Below are positions 8,340 to 17,914 of a stretch of 64,000 nucleotides of DNA, one piece after another. The position numbers and the translations under genes are program-made. This stretch comes from Moraxella caviae. Its GTDB lineage: Bacteria > Pseudomonadota > Gammaproteobacteria > Pseudomonadales > Moraxellaceae. The DNA lies in the NCBI RefSeq assembly GCF_002014985.1, contig NZ_MUXU01000034.1:62001-126000 (forward strand), in the 5' to 3' direction. The notes beneath the pieces are model-generated. The model did not search any database. It was not told the DNA's origin and saw only the letters and a list, made by a program, of their open reading frames with translations. How positions within the stretch are numbered: the first letter of the stretch is position 1; each line of letters opens with the position of its first letter.

Positions 8340-10043
8340 ATGTGTTTTAGTGTTAAGGTGTTTTCAATCGCATTAAGTGCCTTTATTTTGGCAGGCTGTC
8401 AAAGTTTGCCAAGCAATCCGCACTTGCCAAAAAGCGTTGCGCTGACACAAACGGCGCAGCAGCTTAATGCGCAAAGTCTTAGTAATTACAACGAAAGTAC
8501 AAAAAATACACAATACGCTCAAAACTCAATTTCAAATTTACCGCCAAAGCAGGCGACAAATCCGCAAAAAACGCTGAGCGTTTCTGAGCAATTAAACGCT
8601 GCGGTGGACGAGCAGCTTGCCACCCATCACGCCAGACAATCGGGCTATTATCCGATTTCTACAGGGGCAAACGCCTTTGCTGCGCGCAGCATTTTGTCTG
8701 ATATGGCGGCGCACACCATTGATGCACAATACTATATTTGGCACAATGATGAAGCAGGTCAGCTTTTGATGAAGGATTTGTGGGAAGCTGCCGAGCGTGG
8801 CGTGAAAGTGCGCCTGCTTTTGGACGACATGAACGGCTCACCTGCACTGGACGAAGCACTGGTGCAATTTGCCAAGCATCCAAACATTGCCGTGCGTCTG
8901 ACCAATCCGTTTTTGTATCGCACGGCGCGCGCCATCAATTTTTTCACCAATCCTGCACGCATCAACCGCCGAATGCACAACAAAAGCATGACTTTTGACA
9001 ATCGTCTAAGCATTGTGGGCGGACGCAACATCGGCAACGAATATCTGAACAACACAAACGATAACGCCTTTGCTGATTTGGACGTGCTGCTGATTGGTGC
9101 GGTGGTGCATGACATCAATGCAAGTTTTGAGCATTATTGGAATTCGCCCAACAGTTACGACATTGAAACGCTGACACAGCCTACACAAACGGACGTTTTG
9201 GCATTGCTAAACGAAGCCACACTTGCTGAAATCCAGCAGGGCAAACAAGCTGACGCCAGCGCCAAAGCTCTGCGCACTTATCGTACTGCCGTGCAAAATT
9301 CCACCATTGGTAATGATTTGCTCCAAAACCGCGTGCCGTTTCGCTGGGCGAACATCACCTTTGTAGCAGACCCTGCCGATAAATTGCAAAAACACAGCAA
9401 TGCGGACGCACATTTGGTGGAGCAGCTGCGCCATGCCTTTGGCACGCCCACCAAAAATCTTAGCGTCATTTCATCATACTTTGTGCCGACCAAAGACGGC
9501 GTGCGCACTTTGGTAAATCTTGCCAAACAAGGCGTGGACGTGCGCATTTTGACCAATTCATTTGGTGCAACTGACGTGGGCGTGGTGCATTCAGGCTATG
9601 CACACTGGCGAAAGCCTTTACTCAAAGCAGGCGTAAAGCTCTACGAGCTAAAACCCACCGCCCAAAACGAAGCCGCGCAAGACAAAAAATTCTGGCGCTC
9701 ACCGCAAAGCACCACAAGCCTGCACGCCAAAGCCTTTGCGGTGGACGAACACCATGTGTTCATTGGCTCTTATAACATCGACCCACGCTCAGCCAACATC
9801 AACACCGAGCTTGGCGTGGTGATTGACGATCATCGCCTAGCCCAGCAGCTGCATCAGGCGCTGGCAAGCGATAATCTACTCAATGTCGCCTATGAAGTGC
9901 GCCTAAACGACAAAAACCGCCTAGAATGGCACACCAACCACGAAGGCAAACCCATCGTCTTTAATAAAGAGCCTGACACTACTTTAAAAGACCGTGCAGG
10001 TGTCAGCATTTTGGGTGTGCTGCCGCTGGATTGGTTGTTGTGA
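8340..10043 (+). CDS. Phospholipase D-like lipoprotein, cardiolipin synthase C (ClsC) type
   Basis: A 567-aa protein with two HKD motifs typical of the phospholipase D superfamily: H213-N-K215...D220 (HNKSMTFDNRLSIVGGRN) and H462-A-K464...D469 (HAKAFAVDEHHVFIGSYN). Overall arrangement and length resemble ClsC/YmdC, which makes cardiolipin from phosphatidylglycerol and phosphatidylethanolamine. The reading frame extends upstream to 8196, overlapping argD, but ATG 8340 gives a clean lipoprotein signal peptide (VFSIALSAFILAGC), so I choose it. Anchoring by lipid would place it on the periplasmic face. The E. coli partner YmdB is not adjacent. Substrate specificity is inferred from the family. 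Confidence 0.85.
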   Translation: MCFSVKVFSIALSAFILAGCQSLPSNPHLPKSVALTQTAQQLNAQSLSNYNESTKNTQYAQNSISNLPPKQATNPQKTLSVSEQLNAAVDEQLATHHARQSGYYPISTGANAFAARSILSDMAAHTIDAQYYIWHNDEAGQLLMKDLWEAAERGVKVRLLLDDMNGSPALDEALVQFAKHPNIAVRLTNPFLYRTARAINFFTNPARINRRMHNKSMTFDNRLSIVGGRNIGNEYLNNTNDNAFADLDVLLIGAVVHDINASFEHYWNSPNSYDIETLTQPTQTDVLALLNEATLAEIQQGKQADASAKALRTYRTAVQNSTIGNDLLQNRVPFRWANITFVADPADKLQKHSNADAHLVEQLRHAFGTPTKNLSVISSYFVPTKDGVRTLVNLAKQGVDVRILTNSFGATDVGVVHSGYAHWRKPLLKAGVKLYELKPTAQNEAAQDKKFWRSPQSTTSLHAKAFAVDEHHVFIGSYNIDPRSANINTELGVVIDDHRLAQQLHQALASDNLLNVAYEVRLNDKNRLEWHTNHEGKPIVFNKEPDTTLKDRAGVSILGVLPLDWLL

Positions 10044-10266
10044 TGGTAGCATTTATTACTTAATTGATTTTGTCTTTATTTCATCTTTGATGATTTCATC
10101 AGTCAAATTTCCACCTTTAAAAATCCATTCCCACACCACCACAAATAACCTTTCATTCCAATCATCGCAGACATACTCTCTGCTGTGTAAAAAATATTAG
10201 TATTTTTGTAAAAACTGTTATACAATTTATGCTTAACGTGTATAAATTTTGCCTTGCTAATACATC

Positions 10267-11607
10267 ATGCCAAATGTAGAACGCCTTTTAAGCCCACAAC
10301 ATTTACAGCTCATCTTATTGATTGGGCTGTGTGCTGGCGTGGTGTTTTTTGATTTTGCAGTGTTTATCTATTTGACAGACGCGCTTTCAGCCGCTTTTTT
10401 CAAAACTGCCGACACCGCCGCCACTTATAACGCCCAATTATTCGGTTTATTTGCCGCAGGATACATCGCACGTCCTGTGGGTGGCGTGCTGTTTGGGCGC
10501 TTAGGCGATTCCAAGGGCAGACGCACCGCACTCACCCAAAGCCTGCTCATCGCCACGATTTGTACTTTCATCATCGCCATTTTGCCAAACCACACCCAAA
10601 TCGGCATTCTTGCGCCCATTTTGCTTGTGGTGGCACGCCTTGGTCAAGGCGTAGCGTTGGGCGGTGTCATGCCAGCGGCGTGGGTTTTTATTTGCGAACA
10701 TTTACCCATCAAAAACATCGGTTTTGGTTGCAGCGTTGTCAGTGCAATGTGCGTGCTTTCGTTGCTGATTTTGGCAGGCGTGGCAAGCAGTCTGAATGAC
10801 TCGCTCAGCTTTGTGCAAATGACCAGCTGGGGCTGGCGTGTGCTATTTTTGATTGGTGGCATTATTAGCTTGGTGGCATATTTTTTGGCGCGCCAAACCA
10901 AAGAAACCCCCATTTTTCGCACCCAAAATGACGCAGATTTTCAAAACAACTCAGCACAAATGGGCGTCATCAATCTAAACGACAGCAGACGCTCCACACA
11001 CGAAAAACGCTACGCCATGTTCTCGCAGCGTTTGGGTTTGGGCATAACTTTTGCATTTTTGCTGTCTTGGGTGATGGCAAGTCTTTTTATGTTTATTCCG
11101 ATTTTGCTTGCGCCTTTGATTGATGCCAATTTCATCTTGTCAGGCACGATTGTGCGCTTTGGCAGCTTGATTAGCATGCTGTTTATGGTCATCAGCGCGG
11201 TAATCTTTGGGTATTTGGTAGACAGATTTAATGCAGGACGCATTTTGGTGTTTGGCGGTTTGTTTTTGATTTTACAATCCGTGCTGTTTTTCTATCAGCT
11301 GCGTGCCGACAGCGAATTGATGCTCATATTTTTCGCCCTACTTGGCTGTGCTGGTGGCATGGTGGGCGCGCTGCCGTCCGTGATGGTGCGCCTATTTCCC
11401 ACTCGGTTTCGCATGACAGGCTTAGGCATTGCATATAACAGCGCTTATGCCATCGTTGGCGGTGTACTGCCCTTTGCGCTTGGATTTGCCACGTTTCATT
11501 TTTCATTCACCCCTGCACTGTATTTGGCATGCGTTGGGCTGTTGTGTGTATTTGTGAGTTTTTATATTTATTATATGCCGCGCACCGCCCATGATTTGAA
11601 ACGATAG
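10267..11607 (+). CDS. MFS transporter, metabolite:H+ symporter (MHS)-like
   Basis: A 446-aa inner-membrane protein with about twelve hydrophobic segments. The loop between TM2 and TM3 carries the MFS signature GRLGDSKGRRTALTQSLL. The opening FFDFAVFIYLTDALSAAFF and the block LGQGVALGGVMPAAWVFICEH resemble the MHS branch (ProP, ShiA, citrate and dicarboxylate carriers). The substrate cannot be told. It stands alone on the plus strand, more than 200 bp after the PLD gene, and ends before a strong bidirectional terminator shared with mltD. Confidence 0.8.
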   Translation: MPNVERLLSPQHLQLILLIGLCAGVVFFDFAVFIYLTDALSAAFFKTADTAATYNAQLFGLFAAGYIARPVGGVLFGRLGDSKGRRTALTQSLLIATICTFIIAILPNHTQIGILAPILLVVARLGQGVALGGVMPAAWVFICEHLPIKNIGFGCSVVSAMCVLSLLILAGVASSLNDSLSFVQMTSWGWRVLFLIGGIISLVAYFLARQTKETPIFRTQNDADFQNNSAQMGVINLNDSRRSTHEKRYAMFSQRLGLGITFAFLLSWVMASLFMFIPILLAPLIDANFILSGTIVRFGSLISMLFMVISAVIFGYLVDRFNAGRILVFGGLFLILQSVLFFYQLRADSELMLIFFALLGCAGGMVGALPSVMVRLFPTRFRMTGLGIAYNSAYAIVGGVLPFALGFATFHFSFTPALYLACVGLLCVFVSFYIYYMPRTAHDLKR

Positions 11608-11771
11608 CTCTCCATTTCAAGCATGATGATTGGCAAGACAGCCAATTTGTCATCTTAAATTTTAACTTTTAAAGTGTGAACGGCTGGTAATTAAATCCAT
11701 CAAATTTTTAAAGCCGACTTCAAGTCCTGTTTTCAGTCGCTCCAGTTTCCAGCTGCTTATACCTGCCAAAC

Positions 11772-11800
11772 AAAAAGCACCCAACTTAGGGTGCTTTTTT
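11772..11800. terminator. Bidirectional terminator between MFS gene and mltD
   Basis: AAAAAGCACCC (11772-11782) pairs with GGGTGCTTTTT (11789-11799) around a 6-nt loop, with A-run and T-run on the two sides. It sits between convergent genes. Confidence 0.9.
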
Positions 11801-11816
11801 AAATTCGTGCGCTTGG

Positions 11817-14570
11817 TTATTTGTTTGGCACGGTCAATTTTTGCCCAATCACCAAATTGGCATTGGCGTCCAAATTGTTCATTTTGGCAAGTTCAGCCGC
11901 GCTGATGCCATAGCGGCGTGCCAAAGAAATCAAGCCATCGCCAGATTTCACCGTGTAAGCCGTGGTCAATTTTGGCACTTTGATGGTTTGCCCACGCAGC
12001 AAGCCTGCATTTGCCGCCAAGTTATTTATCGCTGCCAAATCTGCCACCGACACACCAAATTTATTGGCAAGCGCCGTCAAATTATCACCTGCTTGCACGG
12101 TGTAATTTTCAGTGTCTTTAAAGGTCGTACCACGAGCTGGCTGGGCGGTTGTATTATTTGCACTACTTGTGGTGCGTGAAGTAGTCGCACTTGCCGAACT
12201 GCTGCTGGTGCGGTTTGTTGTCGTGCCTGCTGCAGGAATGGTCAGCGTTGTGCCAAGCAGCAAGTTTGACGTACGCGTCAGATTATTCGCCGCCGCCAGC
12301 TCATCAATGCTAATGCCGTGTTTGGCTGCCACACCAGTCAGACTGTCGCCTGCTTGTACGGCGTATTTGGTCGGCTGGTTGTTCAGCTTTCTTGTTACCG
12401 CAGCTTGGCTGGCTGGCACTTTGATGGTTTGCCCTGCGATGAGTGGCGAGTTGGCATTAAAATCGTTTAACGCTGCGATGTCGGCATTGCTCACGCCCAA
12501 GCGATTGGCAAGCCCTGTCAAGGTATCGCCAGCTTTTACGGTGTAATTTGACGTGTTGGCAGCGGTTTTGGTGCTTGTGGTTGCCGTGCTTGTGCGTGCA
12601 GGCGTGGTGCTAGACGTGCGTGCAGGCGCAGGCGTACCGCTCAGTTTTAGCGTTTGCCCAATCAGCACGCCATCAGTTACCGACAAGCCATTCAATGCCG
12701 CAAGCTGTGCCACCGTCATGTCGTATTTTTTAGAAATAGAAGTCAAGCTCTCACCAGATTGCACACGGTGCGTGGTTGGTTTGGCAGGCTGACGATTGCT
12801 TGCGCTTGACGAGCTAGTGTTAGTCGTGCTTGCAGTCGTGGTGCTTGGCGTGCTGGCTGGTTTTACTTTACCTGCCACAAGCCATAATTTTTGCCCACGC
12901 TGAACGTGCGATGTGGTGGTGAGATTATTATAGCTGGCAAGCTGACTGATACTCAAGCCGTGCGCCGCCGCAATGCCTGTCAGCGTATCGCCAGATTTGA
13001 CCGTGTAGCTCTCAGCACGCGGTGCTGGCTGTGGGCGGCTGGTGTTTGTATTAGTTGATGCTGGCTGTACTGGCGCAGGCGTTGGCATGGTTTGCACTGG
13101 CGTAGGCGAACTTGCAATGTTAGCCGTACTTGGCGCAGAGTAGCTCAGCGATTTGGTTTGTCCACGCGCATCTAAAACCGACTGGGCGGTTTGTACAGCG
13201 TCTAGTTCAATATTGCCATCAATCGGACTGACCGCCTGCACCACTTCTGGCGTGTTGGCTTGAATTTGTGCAGCGATAAAATCACGCTCTTCGGTAGAAA
13301 GCGGCGGCTCTTGGACGATGGTATTATTTGGGGTAACTTGCGCAATGGTCGTTGGCAAGGTGTTTGCCGCAATCAATTCTTGCTGTGAATTGCTGTTTGT
13401 CTGTGCGCCTGTATTTGGCAAGACATATTGCGTGGTTTGTGCTGGCGCAGTTGCTGCATAGCCGCCACCATAGCCATAACCCGACAATGCCGACAAGCGC
13501 GCGTCCACGCTAGCGTCTAGACTGTCTGGAATGACGATACGATTTGGGCCTGCTGCGTCCACCGTAAAGTTAATCAGCGCAGGGTTTAGCAGGCGCAGCT
13601 CGTCCACGTTTACGCCAGTTACGCTTGCCACATCATAAAGACTCACGCCATAATTGACAGGCACGGTTCTAAAGTGCGTGTGGTTGGCGATGGCAGGCAA
13701 ATGCACGCCATAGCTGGAAGGCTGCTGCACGATTTGCGCCACCGCTAGAAAACGTGGCACATAGTTCATGGTTTCGGTTGGCAGTTTTAGCGACCAATAA
13801 TCGGTTGGCAAGCCTGCCGCTTCATTGGCTCTGATGGCGCGAGACACACGCCCCGGGCCTGCATTGTATGCCGCCAAAGCATGCTCCCAGCTGCCAAATT
13901 GATTGTACAAGCTGGTCAAGAAATCATAAGCGGCGCGCGTGGATTCAATCACATCACGGCGACCATCATAGCTTGAGCTTTGGTTTAATCCATAAATGCG
14001 CCCTGTGCTTGGGATAAACTGCCAAAGACCAGCTGCCGCAGCGTTACTTGTTGCCGATGGGTCGTACGAGCTTTCAATGATTGGCAAAAGCGCAAGCTCA
14101 GTAGGAATACCACGGCGCTCCGCTTCGGTAACGGTGTGGTGCAAATAACGAGATGCACGCGCCGTCAAGCGATCTAGATAGCTTTGGCGGCTATAAAACC
14201 ATGATTTTTGCGCTTCAATGCGTGCGTTATAGGTGTCGCCCATGCGATAACCACGGCGGATACGATCCCACAAATCACCATAACGCTGCACGGTGAGCGC
14301 ATCGCCTTCCACCATCGACATATCTGTTGCGGTCAAAAGATCTTCCATCGCGTCCAGCGTTTCTTGATCTAAAACGCCAGAATAACTCACCGAAGTGCTT
14401 TGAGCAACGGTGCGCTGCGGTGTTTGCGTGGTGCTGGTTGCTGCGGTGTTTGTGCCAGTGCTGCTACACGCCGCCAAAAGACACGCTGACACAGCGATGG
14501 ACAGCGGCTTTAGAAGGCGGTTTTTTGGTGCAGTTGGGTTGGGTTGGGTGGTGTGCGATGAGTCAAACAT
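11817..14570 (-). CDS. mltD: MltD-like membrane-bound lytic transglycosylase with six LysM domains
   Basis: A 917-aa lipoprotein (signal peptide ending LSIAVSACLLAAC, lipidated Cys35) that should cleave peptidoglycan between MurNAc and GlcNAc at the outer membrane. The SLT catalytic domain spans about residues 140-250, with catalytic Glu166 in LLPIIESSYDP and the block GLWQFIPSTGRIYGL. A degenerate LysM-like stretch lies at about 300-348. Six clear LysM modules follow at about 522-565, 601-644, 676-719, 736-778, 823-865 and 872-915, joined by Ser/Thr/Ala/Pro-rich linkers. E. coli MltD is about half this length with fewer LysM units. ATG 14570 is preferred over an upstream TTG because AGGA lies about 10 nt before it. 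Confidence 0.92.
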   Translation of the reverse strand: MFDSSHTTQPNPTAPKNRLLKPLSIAVSACLLAACSSTGTNTAATSTTQTPQRTVAQSTSVSYSGVLDQETLDAMEDLLTATDMSMVEGDALTVQRYGDLWDRIRRGYRMGDTYNARIEAQKSWFYSRQSYLDRLTARASRYLHHTVTEAERRGIPTELALLPIIESSYDPSATSNAAAAGLWQFIPSTGRIYGLNQSSSYDGRRDVIESTRAAYDFLTSLYNQFGSWEHALAAYNAGPGRVSRAIRANEAAGLPTDYWSLKLPTETMNYVPRFLAVAQIVQQPSSYGVHLPAIANHTHFRTVPVNYGVSLYDVASVTGVNVDELRLLNPALINFTVDAAGPNRIVIPDSLDASVDARLSALSGYGYGGGYAATAPAQTTQYVLPNTGAQTNSNSQQELIAANTLPTTIAQVTPNNTIVQEPPLSTEERDFIAAQIQANTPEVVQAVSPIDGNIELDAVQTAQSVLDARGQTKSLSYSAPSTANIASSPTPVQTMPTPAPVQPASTNTNTSRPQPAPRAESYTVKSGDTLTGIAAAHGLSISQLASYNNLTTTSHVQRGQKLWLVAGKVKPASTPSTTTASTTNTSSSSASNRQPAKPTTHRVQSGESLTSISKKYDMTVAQLAALNGLSVTDGVLIGQTLKLSGTPAPARTSSTTPARTSTATTSTKTAANTSNYTVKAGDTLTGLANRLGVSNADIAALNDFNANSPLIAGQTIKVPASQAAVTRKLNNQPTKYAVQAGDSLTGVAAKHGISIDELAAANNLTRTSNLLLGTTLTIPAAGTTTNRTSSSSASATTSRTTSSANNTTAQPARGTTFKDTENYTVQAGDNLTALANKFGVSVADLAAINNLAANAGLLRGQTIKVPKLTTAYTVKSGDGLISLARRYGISAAELAKMNNLDANANLVIGQKLTVPNK

Positions 14571-15039
14571 GAGCAACAACGTCCTAAATTTAAGTTTTAA
14601 TTGTAAAGATTAAATGCCAAGATTGGCAAGATTCGTAAGTGGCAAAACTTGCTTATAAATAAAATGCGTTTGCCAGCCGAGCTGCGATGACGGTTTTTAA
14701 TTTATGACAATGTTTTTGCCGATAACAACTTTGCAATCGTTTTATCGTCTTTTAAATTTTATTGCCTTTTAAAAACTACCAAAAACCTTTTAAGCCAAAT
14801 CAGCACGGCAAATTAAGGCAATGCTAACACAGAGCTTGTAAGAACAAAAGCCTAATGCCCTATTCAGCCCTAGAAAAATCCAAGAAAAATGTTACAAAAC
14901 GTACAATAAAAAGAAACGCCCACTTTAGGCGAATCTTTGTGATGTTTTGATACTAAAGCGCACAATCTGGCAAACTTTGCGCAAAATTATCTATGCGCTC
15001 ACTGTCATTTTGCCGTCAAAGCGTGCGCTTTGTTTGTGG
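14571..15039. other. Intergenic region upstream of mltD
   Basis: AT-rich, 469 bp, no credible ORF. It should hold the mltD promoter, and it contains the terminator of the upstream minus-strand gene at 14906-14938. Nothing else is recognisable. Confidence 0.5.
14906..14938 (-). terminator. Terminator of the exported 197-aa protein gene
   Basis: CGCC/GGCG core (14917-14920 with 14928-14931) extended by AAAGA/TCTTT pairs. On the minus strand it runs into CTTTTTATT. Confidence 0.6.
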
Positions 15040-15633
15040 TTAATTCACCGAAACTTGCGTAACCGAGCGCAAAATCACCGCACTGCCGCTCATTTCCGAC
15101 AAAGTGGCGCGTGATGATGTGGTGATACGCACAGGTCTGCCGTTTTCTGTCCACGTCTCTGTGGTGGTGATTTGCACACGGGCTTGATCGCCTGTGATGA
15201 CGGCATTGCTCACCTGAATGTCGTAGCGGTAATTTTTCGCCTTTGCCCAGCCCTTTTGTAGCAGCTGCAAATAGCCGTTTTTATCAAGGCTTGTGCTTTT
15301 ATTGCCACGAGACAGCGAGATGATGGCTTCATCCGAAATCAGCTCAGCCACTTTGCCGATGTTTTGGCTGTTGGCGGCGTTTTTCATGGCGGCAGCAAAG
15401 CCCTGCACGGACGCTTCACTCATCGCATACGCAGGCACACTTACCAAAAGACTTGCCGAAGCCAGCGTCATTAAGCCCACGCCCAGCCAGCGCGGCTTAC
15501 GCAAGCTGCTCAGTACAAGCCCTGCCGCACCCAATTTTAAGGCGTGGTTTTTTAAGGTGGATTTGACCGCTGTCAGCTTAGCGTTTGGCGCAGCACTTGA
15601 AGCGGTATTTGGTTTTTTAATCAGTTTCATCAT
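15040..15633 (-). CDS. Exported protein of unknown function, possible NTF2-like fold
   Basis: A 197-aa protein with a long basic N-terminal region and a hydrophobic segment WLGVGLMTLASASLLVSVP ending in AYA, a plausible signal peptidase I site after residue 70. The mature part of about 127 residues starts with helices (VQGFAAAMKNAANSQNIGKV) followed by alternating beta-type segments (ARVQITTTETWTENGRPV, ATLSEMSGSAVILRSVTQV). This is the order seen in NTF2/SnoaL-like cone folds. I do not recognise a specific family, and no catalytic residues can be assigned. It is monocistronic between two spacers. Confidence 0.6.
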   Translation of the reverse strand: MMKLIKKPNTASSAAPNAKLTAVKSTLKNHALKLGAAGLVLSSLRKPRWLGVGLMTLASASLLVSVPAYAMSEASVQGFAAAMKNAANSQNIGKVAELISDEAIISLSRGNKSTSLDKNGYLQLLQKGWAKAKNYRYDIQVSNAVITGDQARVQITTTETWTENGRPVRITTSSRATLSEMSGSAVILRSVTQVSVN

Positions 15634-16009
15634 AATATTTGAGTGGTTGCCAATTTTTAAGCGGCTAAAATTTAAACGATTGCAAATTTAAGCACTTGAA
15701 AACTTGACATAAAATAAGCAAAAATTTGGCATGGCGTTTGGCAAATCACTTGAATAAACCAAGACTTTACAACAAAACTTCATGCCTTATCGCTGTGTAA
15801 ATTTATCAGTCGCAAAAAGCACATCACAAGACACACAACAAGACATCACAAGACACACAACAAGACTTGGTAGCACAATAACAGATTTATGCTAAGCAAC
15901 CATCGCTAAATGTAGGCAAAATGTAACAAAATATTAAATTTTGGCAAATTAAGTGGAGTTTGCGTATAACTTGGCGAAGTTTGCGCCTTATTTCATAACA
16001 AATACCACA
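15634..16009. other. Intergenic region with a 22-bp tandem duplication
   Basis: 376 bp between two minus-strand genes. It is AT-rich without ORFs; the only structured element is the direct repeat at 15821-15864. Confidence 0.5.
15821..15864. repeat. Perfect two-copy 22-bp tandem repeat
   Basis: The unit ACATCACAAGACACACAACA+AG occurs at 15821-15842 and again, identically, at 15843-15864. It lies about 190 bp upstream of the exported-protein gene start. Two-copy tandem repeats can vary in number by slippage. Confidence 0.85.
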
Positions 16010-17239
16010 TCAAGACTGCGCATTTGGCGCATCTGCCACGTCATCGTCTTGTTCTAATTTTGCGCCCAAGCGCGTCATGCGTCTGTCCATCAGCTGTCTT
16101 GCCAAAGTCTGCATATCGTCCACACGGTCAAATTCGTCCACGATTTCCAGTCCCAAAAGCGTCTCTAGCACGTCTTCTAGGCTGACAAGTCCCTTGACTT
16201 CGCCAAATTCGCCCACCGCCAGCGCAATATGCACACGCTCTTTGAGCATCAAATCCAGCAAATCAAACAGCTTCATTTTAGCAAAAACAAAGGTAATATC
16301 CCGCTTAAATTTATGGATTGGCGTGTGGATTTCTTGGTTGGCTTTGGCGATGAGTAGGTCTGATTTAAGCACAAAACCTGTGGCATTGTCCAAATCTTCA
16401 TCAAAAATCGGAAAGCGTGAAAACGGCAATTTTGGGTGATTGGCAAACACTTCACCTACCGTCATTTTCTCATCAAACGCTGCAACCACCGAACGCGGAG
16501 AGACGATGTCTTCTACGTTAATCATGCTAAGCGCCAGTGAATTTTTAATAATGCGTGTTTCAAGCTCGCTCATCTGCCCTGAGCTTTCGCCTGCATTGGC
16601 AAGTGCGATGAACTCATGGCGATTAAAGCTGTTTTCGGTATTACCCTTCGTCAAAAGGCGTGAAATTTTCTCGGCAAACCACACAATCGGCAGCAATACA
16701 ATGTTAATCGCCTTGACAAAATACGCCACAGGCAAGGCAAATTTACGCCAATAAGTCGTACCCAGCGTTTTTGGAATGATTTCTGTACCAATCAAAATGG
16801 CAATCGTCATCACCGCACTAAACACACCAAACCACGCACTGCCAAACACCACTGCCGCCTGCGCACCTGCACCCAAAGAACCCAGCGTGTGCGCCACGGT
16901 GTTTAGCGTCAAGATGGACGAGATGGATTTTTCAATGTTATTCACCTTGACATCTTCAAGCATGGCGGCGGTTTTTGGGTCGTCTTCTTTGATGGTGTCA
17001 ATGTAGCTTGGCGTCATGGTCAAAAGCGTAGCTTCAGACACCGAACACACAAAAGACGCAATCAGCGACAAAGAAATATAAAAAACCAGCAAAATGACGT
17101 TAGTGCTTGTTGCCGTACCAGTATTGGCAAAGGCAAGCATCGGCACAGCAAGCAAAATACCTGCAATCAAAAGATTTTTGGCGGTGTGATGAGTAGAATT
17201 AAGAAAAGATGATGACAAACGCGGTCGGGGACGGGACAT
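16010..17239 (-). CDS. CNNM/DUF21 and CBS-domain membrane protein (hemolysin C/CorC-related family)
   Basis: A 409-aa inner-membrane protein. A DUF21 membrane domain (VILLVFYISLSLIASFVCSV through VAYFVKAINIVLLPIVWFAE) is followed by a CBS pair beginning near VEDIVSPRSVVAAFDEKMTV and ending EFGEVKGLVSLEDVLETLLG. The CorC/HlyC C-terminal transporter-associated domain seems absent. The family is tied to magnesium and cobalt homeostasis. The frame is open further upstream to 17476, but the start at ATG 17239 gives a basic N terminus (MSRPRPRLSSS) followed by a signal-like hydrophobic segment. No clear Shine-Dalgarno supports any candidate, so the start is uncertain. It is divergent from yajC. Confidence 0.82.
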   Translation of the reverse strand: MSRPRPRLSSSFLNSTHHTAKNLLIAGILLAVPMLAFANTGTATSTNVILLVFYISLSLIASFVCSVSEATLLTMTPSYIDTIKEDDPKTAAMLEDVKVNNIEKSISSILTLNTVAHTLGSLGAGAQAAVVFGSAWFGVFSAVMTIAILIGTEIIPKTLGTTYWRKFALPVAYFVKAINIVLLPIVWFAEKISRLLTKGNTENSFNRHEFIALANAGESSGQMSELETRIIKNSLALSMINVEDIVSPRSVVAAFDEKMTVGEVFANHPKLPFSRFPIFDEDLDNATGFVLKSDLLIAKANQEIHTPIHKFKRDITFVFAKMKLFDLLDLMLKERVHIALAVGEFGEVKGLVSLEDVLETLLGLEIVDEFDRVDDMQTLARQLMDRRMTRLGAKLEQDDDVADAPNAQS

Positions 17240-17542
17240 ATAAATAGAAAAATAACCAAAATTAGCTGCCATATTAAGACAAAATGCGCCCAACTGCAAG
17301 TAAAGAAATGTTGTGTTGCGTGAAAAATTGACAAATTGGCGTAAAATTGGCGGATTGACGGTAAAATCTGCGCAAATTGCTGAAAATGTGGTATGATATG
17401 CGTTATTTTGCCAAGATGTTTTGCTGGTGGCATGGCAATTTTCATTTTCATATAAAGCGCACGCACTGCAAAACACTTACATACTTTTTTAATTTTCACA
17501 TTTTTCATTGGCTATTTTGGTCATTTATTACGGAGTTTTATC
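17240..17542. other. Divergent promoter region, DUF21 gene / yajC
   Basis: About 300 bp. The minus-strand frame stays open here but with atypical residues (many Cys and His), so it is read as non-coding leader. On the plus strand TGGTATGAT at 17389-17397 fits an extended -10 for yajC. Confidence 0.45.
17389..17397 (+). promoter_or_regulatory. Extended -10 element upstream of yajC-secDF
   Basis: TGG followed by TATGAT, about 145 nt upstream of yajC. The -35 is weak (TGCGCA 17 bp upstream). Confidence 0.4.
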
Positions 17543-17872
17543 ATGTTGGAGCTTATCATTCCTGCCGCTCACGCAGCCAGCGGCGCATCACAGCCATCTT
17601 TGCTGGGTCAGCTTTTGATTCCTGTGGCGTTTTTTGCGATTTTTTATTTTCTTATCATTCGCCCACAATCAAAACGCAACAAACAGCACAAAGCCATGGT
17701 AGACAGCTTAGCTGCTGGCAATGAAGTGGTGTTTGCTGGCGGTTTGATGGGTAAGATTGAAAAGATTGATGGCGACTACGCTGTCATCGCGCTAAACAGC
17801 ACCAATAAAATCAAAGTTCAGCGTGCCAGCGTAATCAGCGTATTGCCAGCTGGTACGATTGACAACATCTAA
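17543..17872 (+). CDS. yajC: Preprotein translocase accessory subunit YajC
   Basis: A 109-aa single-span inner-membrane protein that joins SecD and SecF in the accessory Sec complex. The membrane segment is LLIPVAFFAIFYFLIIRPQSKRNKQHK, whose IRPQ-K motif is diagnostic, followed by a cytoplasmic domain with the conserved GNEVVFAGGLMGKIEKI. ACGGAG lies eight nt before the ATG. It heads a yajC-secD-secF operon; the tgt and queA genes found upstream in E. coli are not here. Confidence 0.96.
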   Translation: MLELIIPAAHAASGASQPSLLGQLLIPVAFFAIFYFLIIRPQSKRNKQHKAMVDSLAAGNEVVFAGGLMGKIEKIDGDYAVIALNSTNKIKVQRASVISVLPAGTIDNI

Positions 17873-17914
17873 CCCTTTTGCGTCCACTCATCATGATGGA
17901 CACACACCATTCCC

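Noticed and set aside
17240..17476. N-terminal extension of the DUF21/CBS protein up to 17476
   Set aside because: The extra residues are Cys/His/Asn-rich and unlike the family; the start at 17239 gives a normal signal-like N terminus. The exact start is still uncertain.
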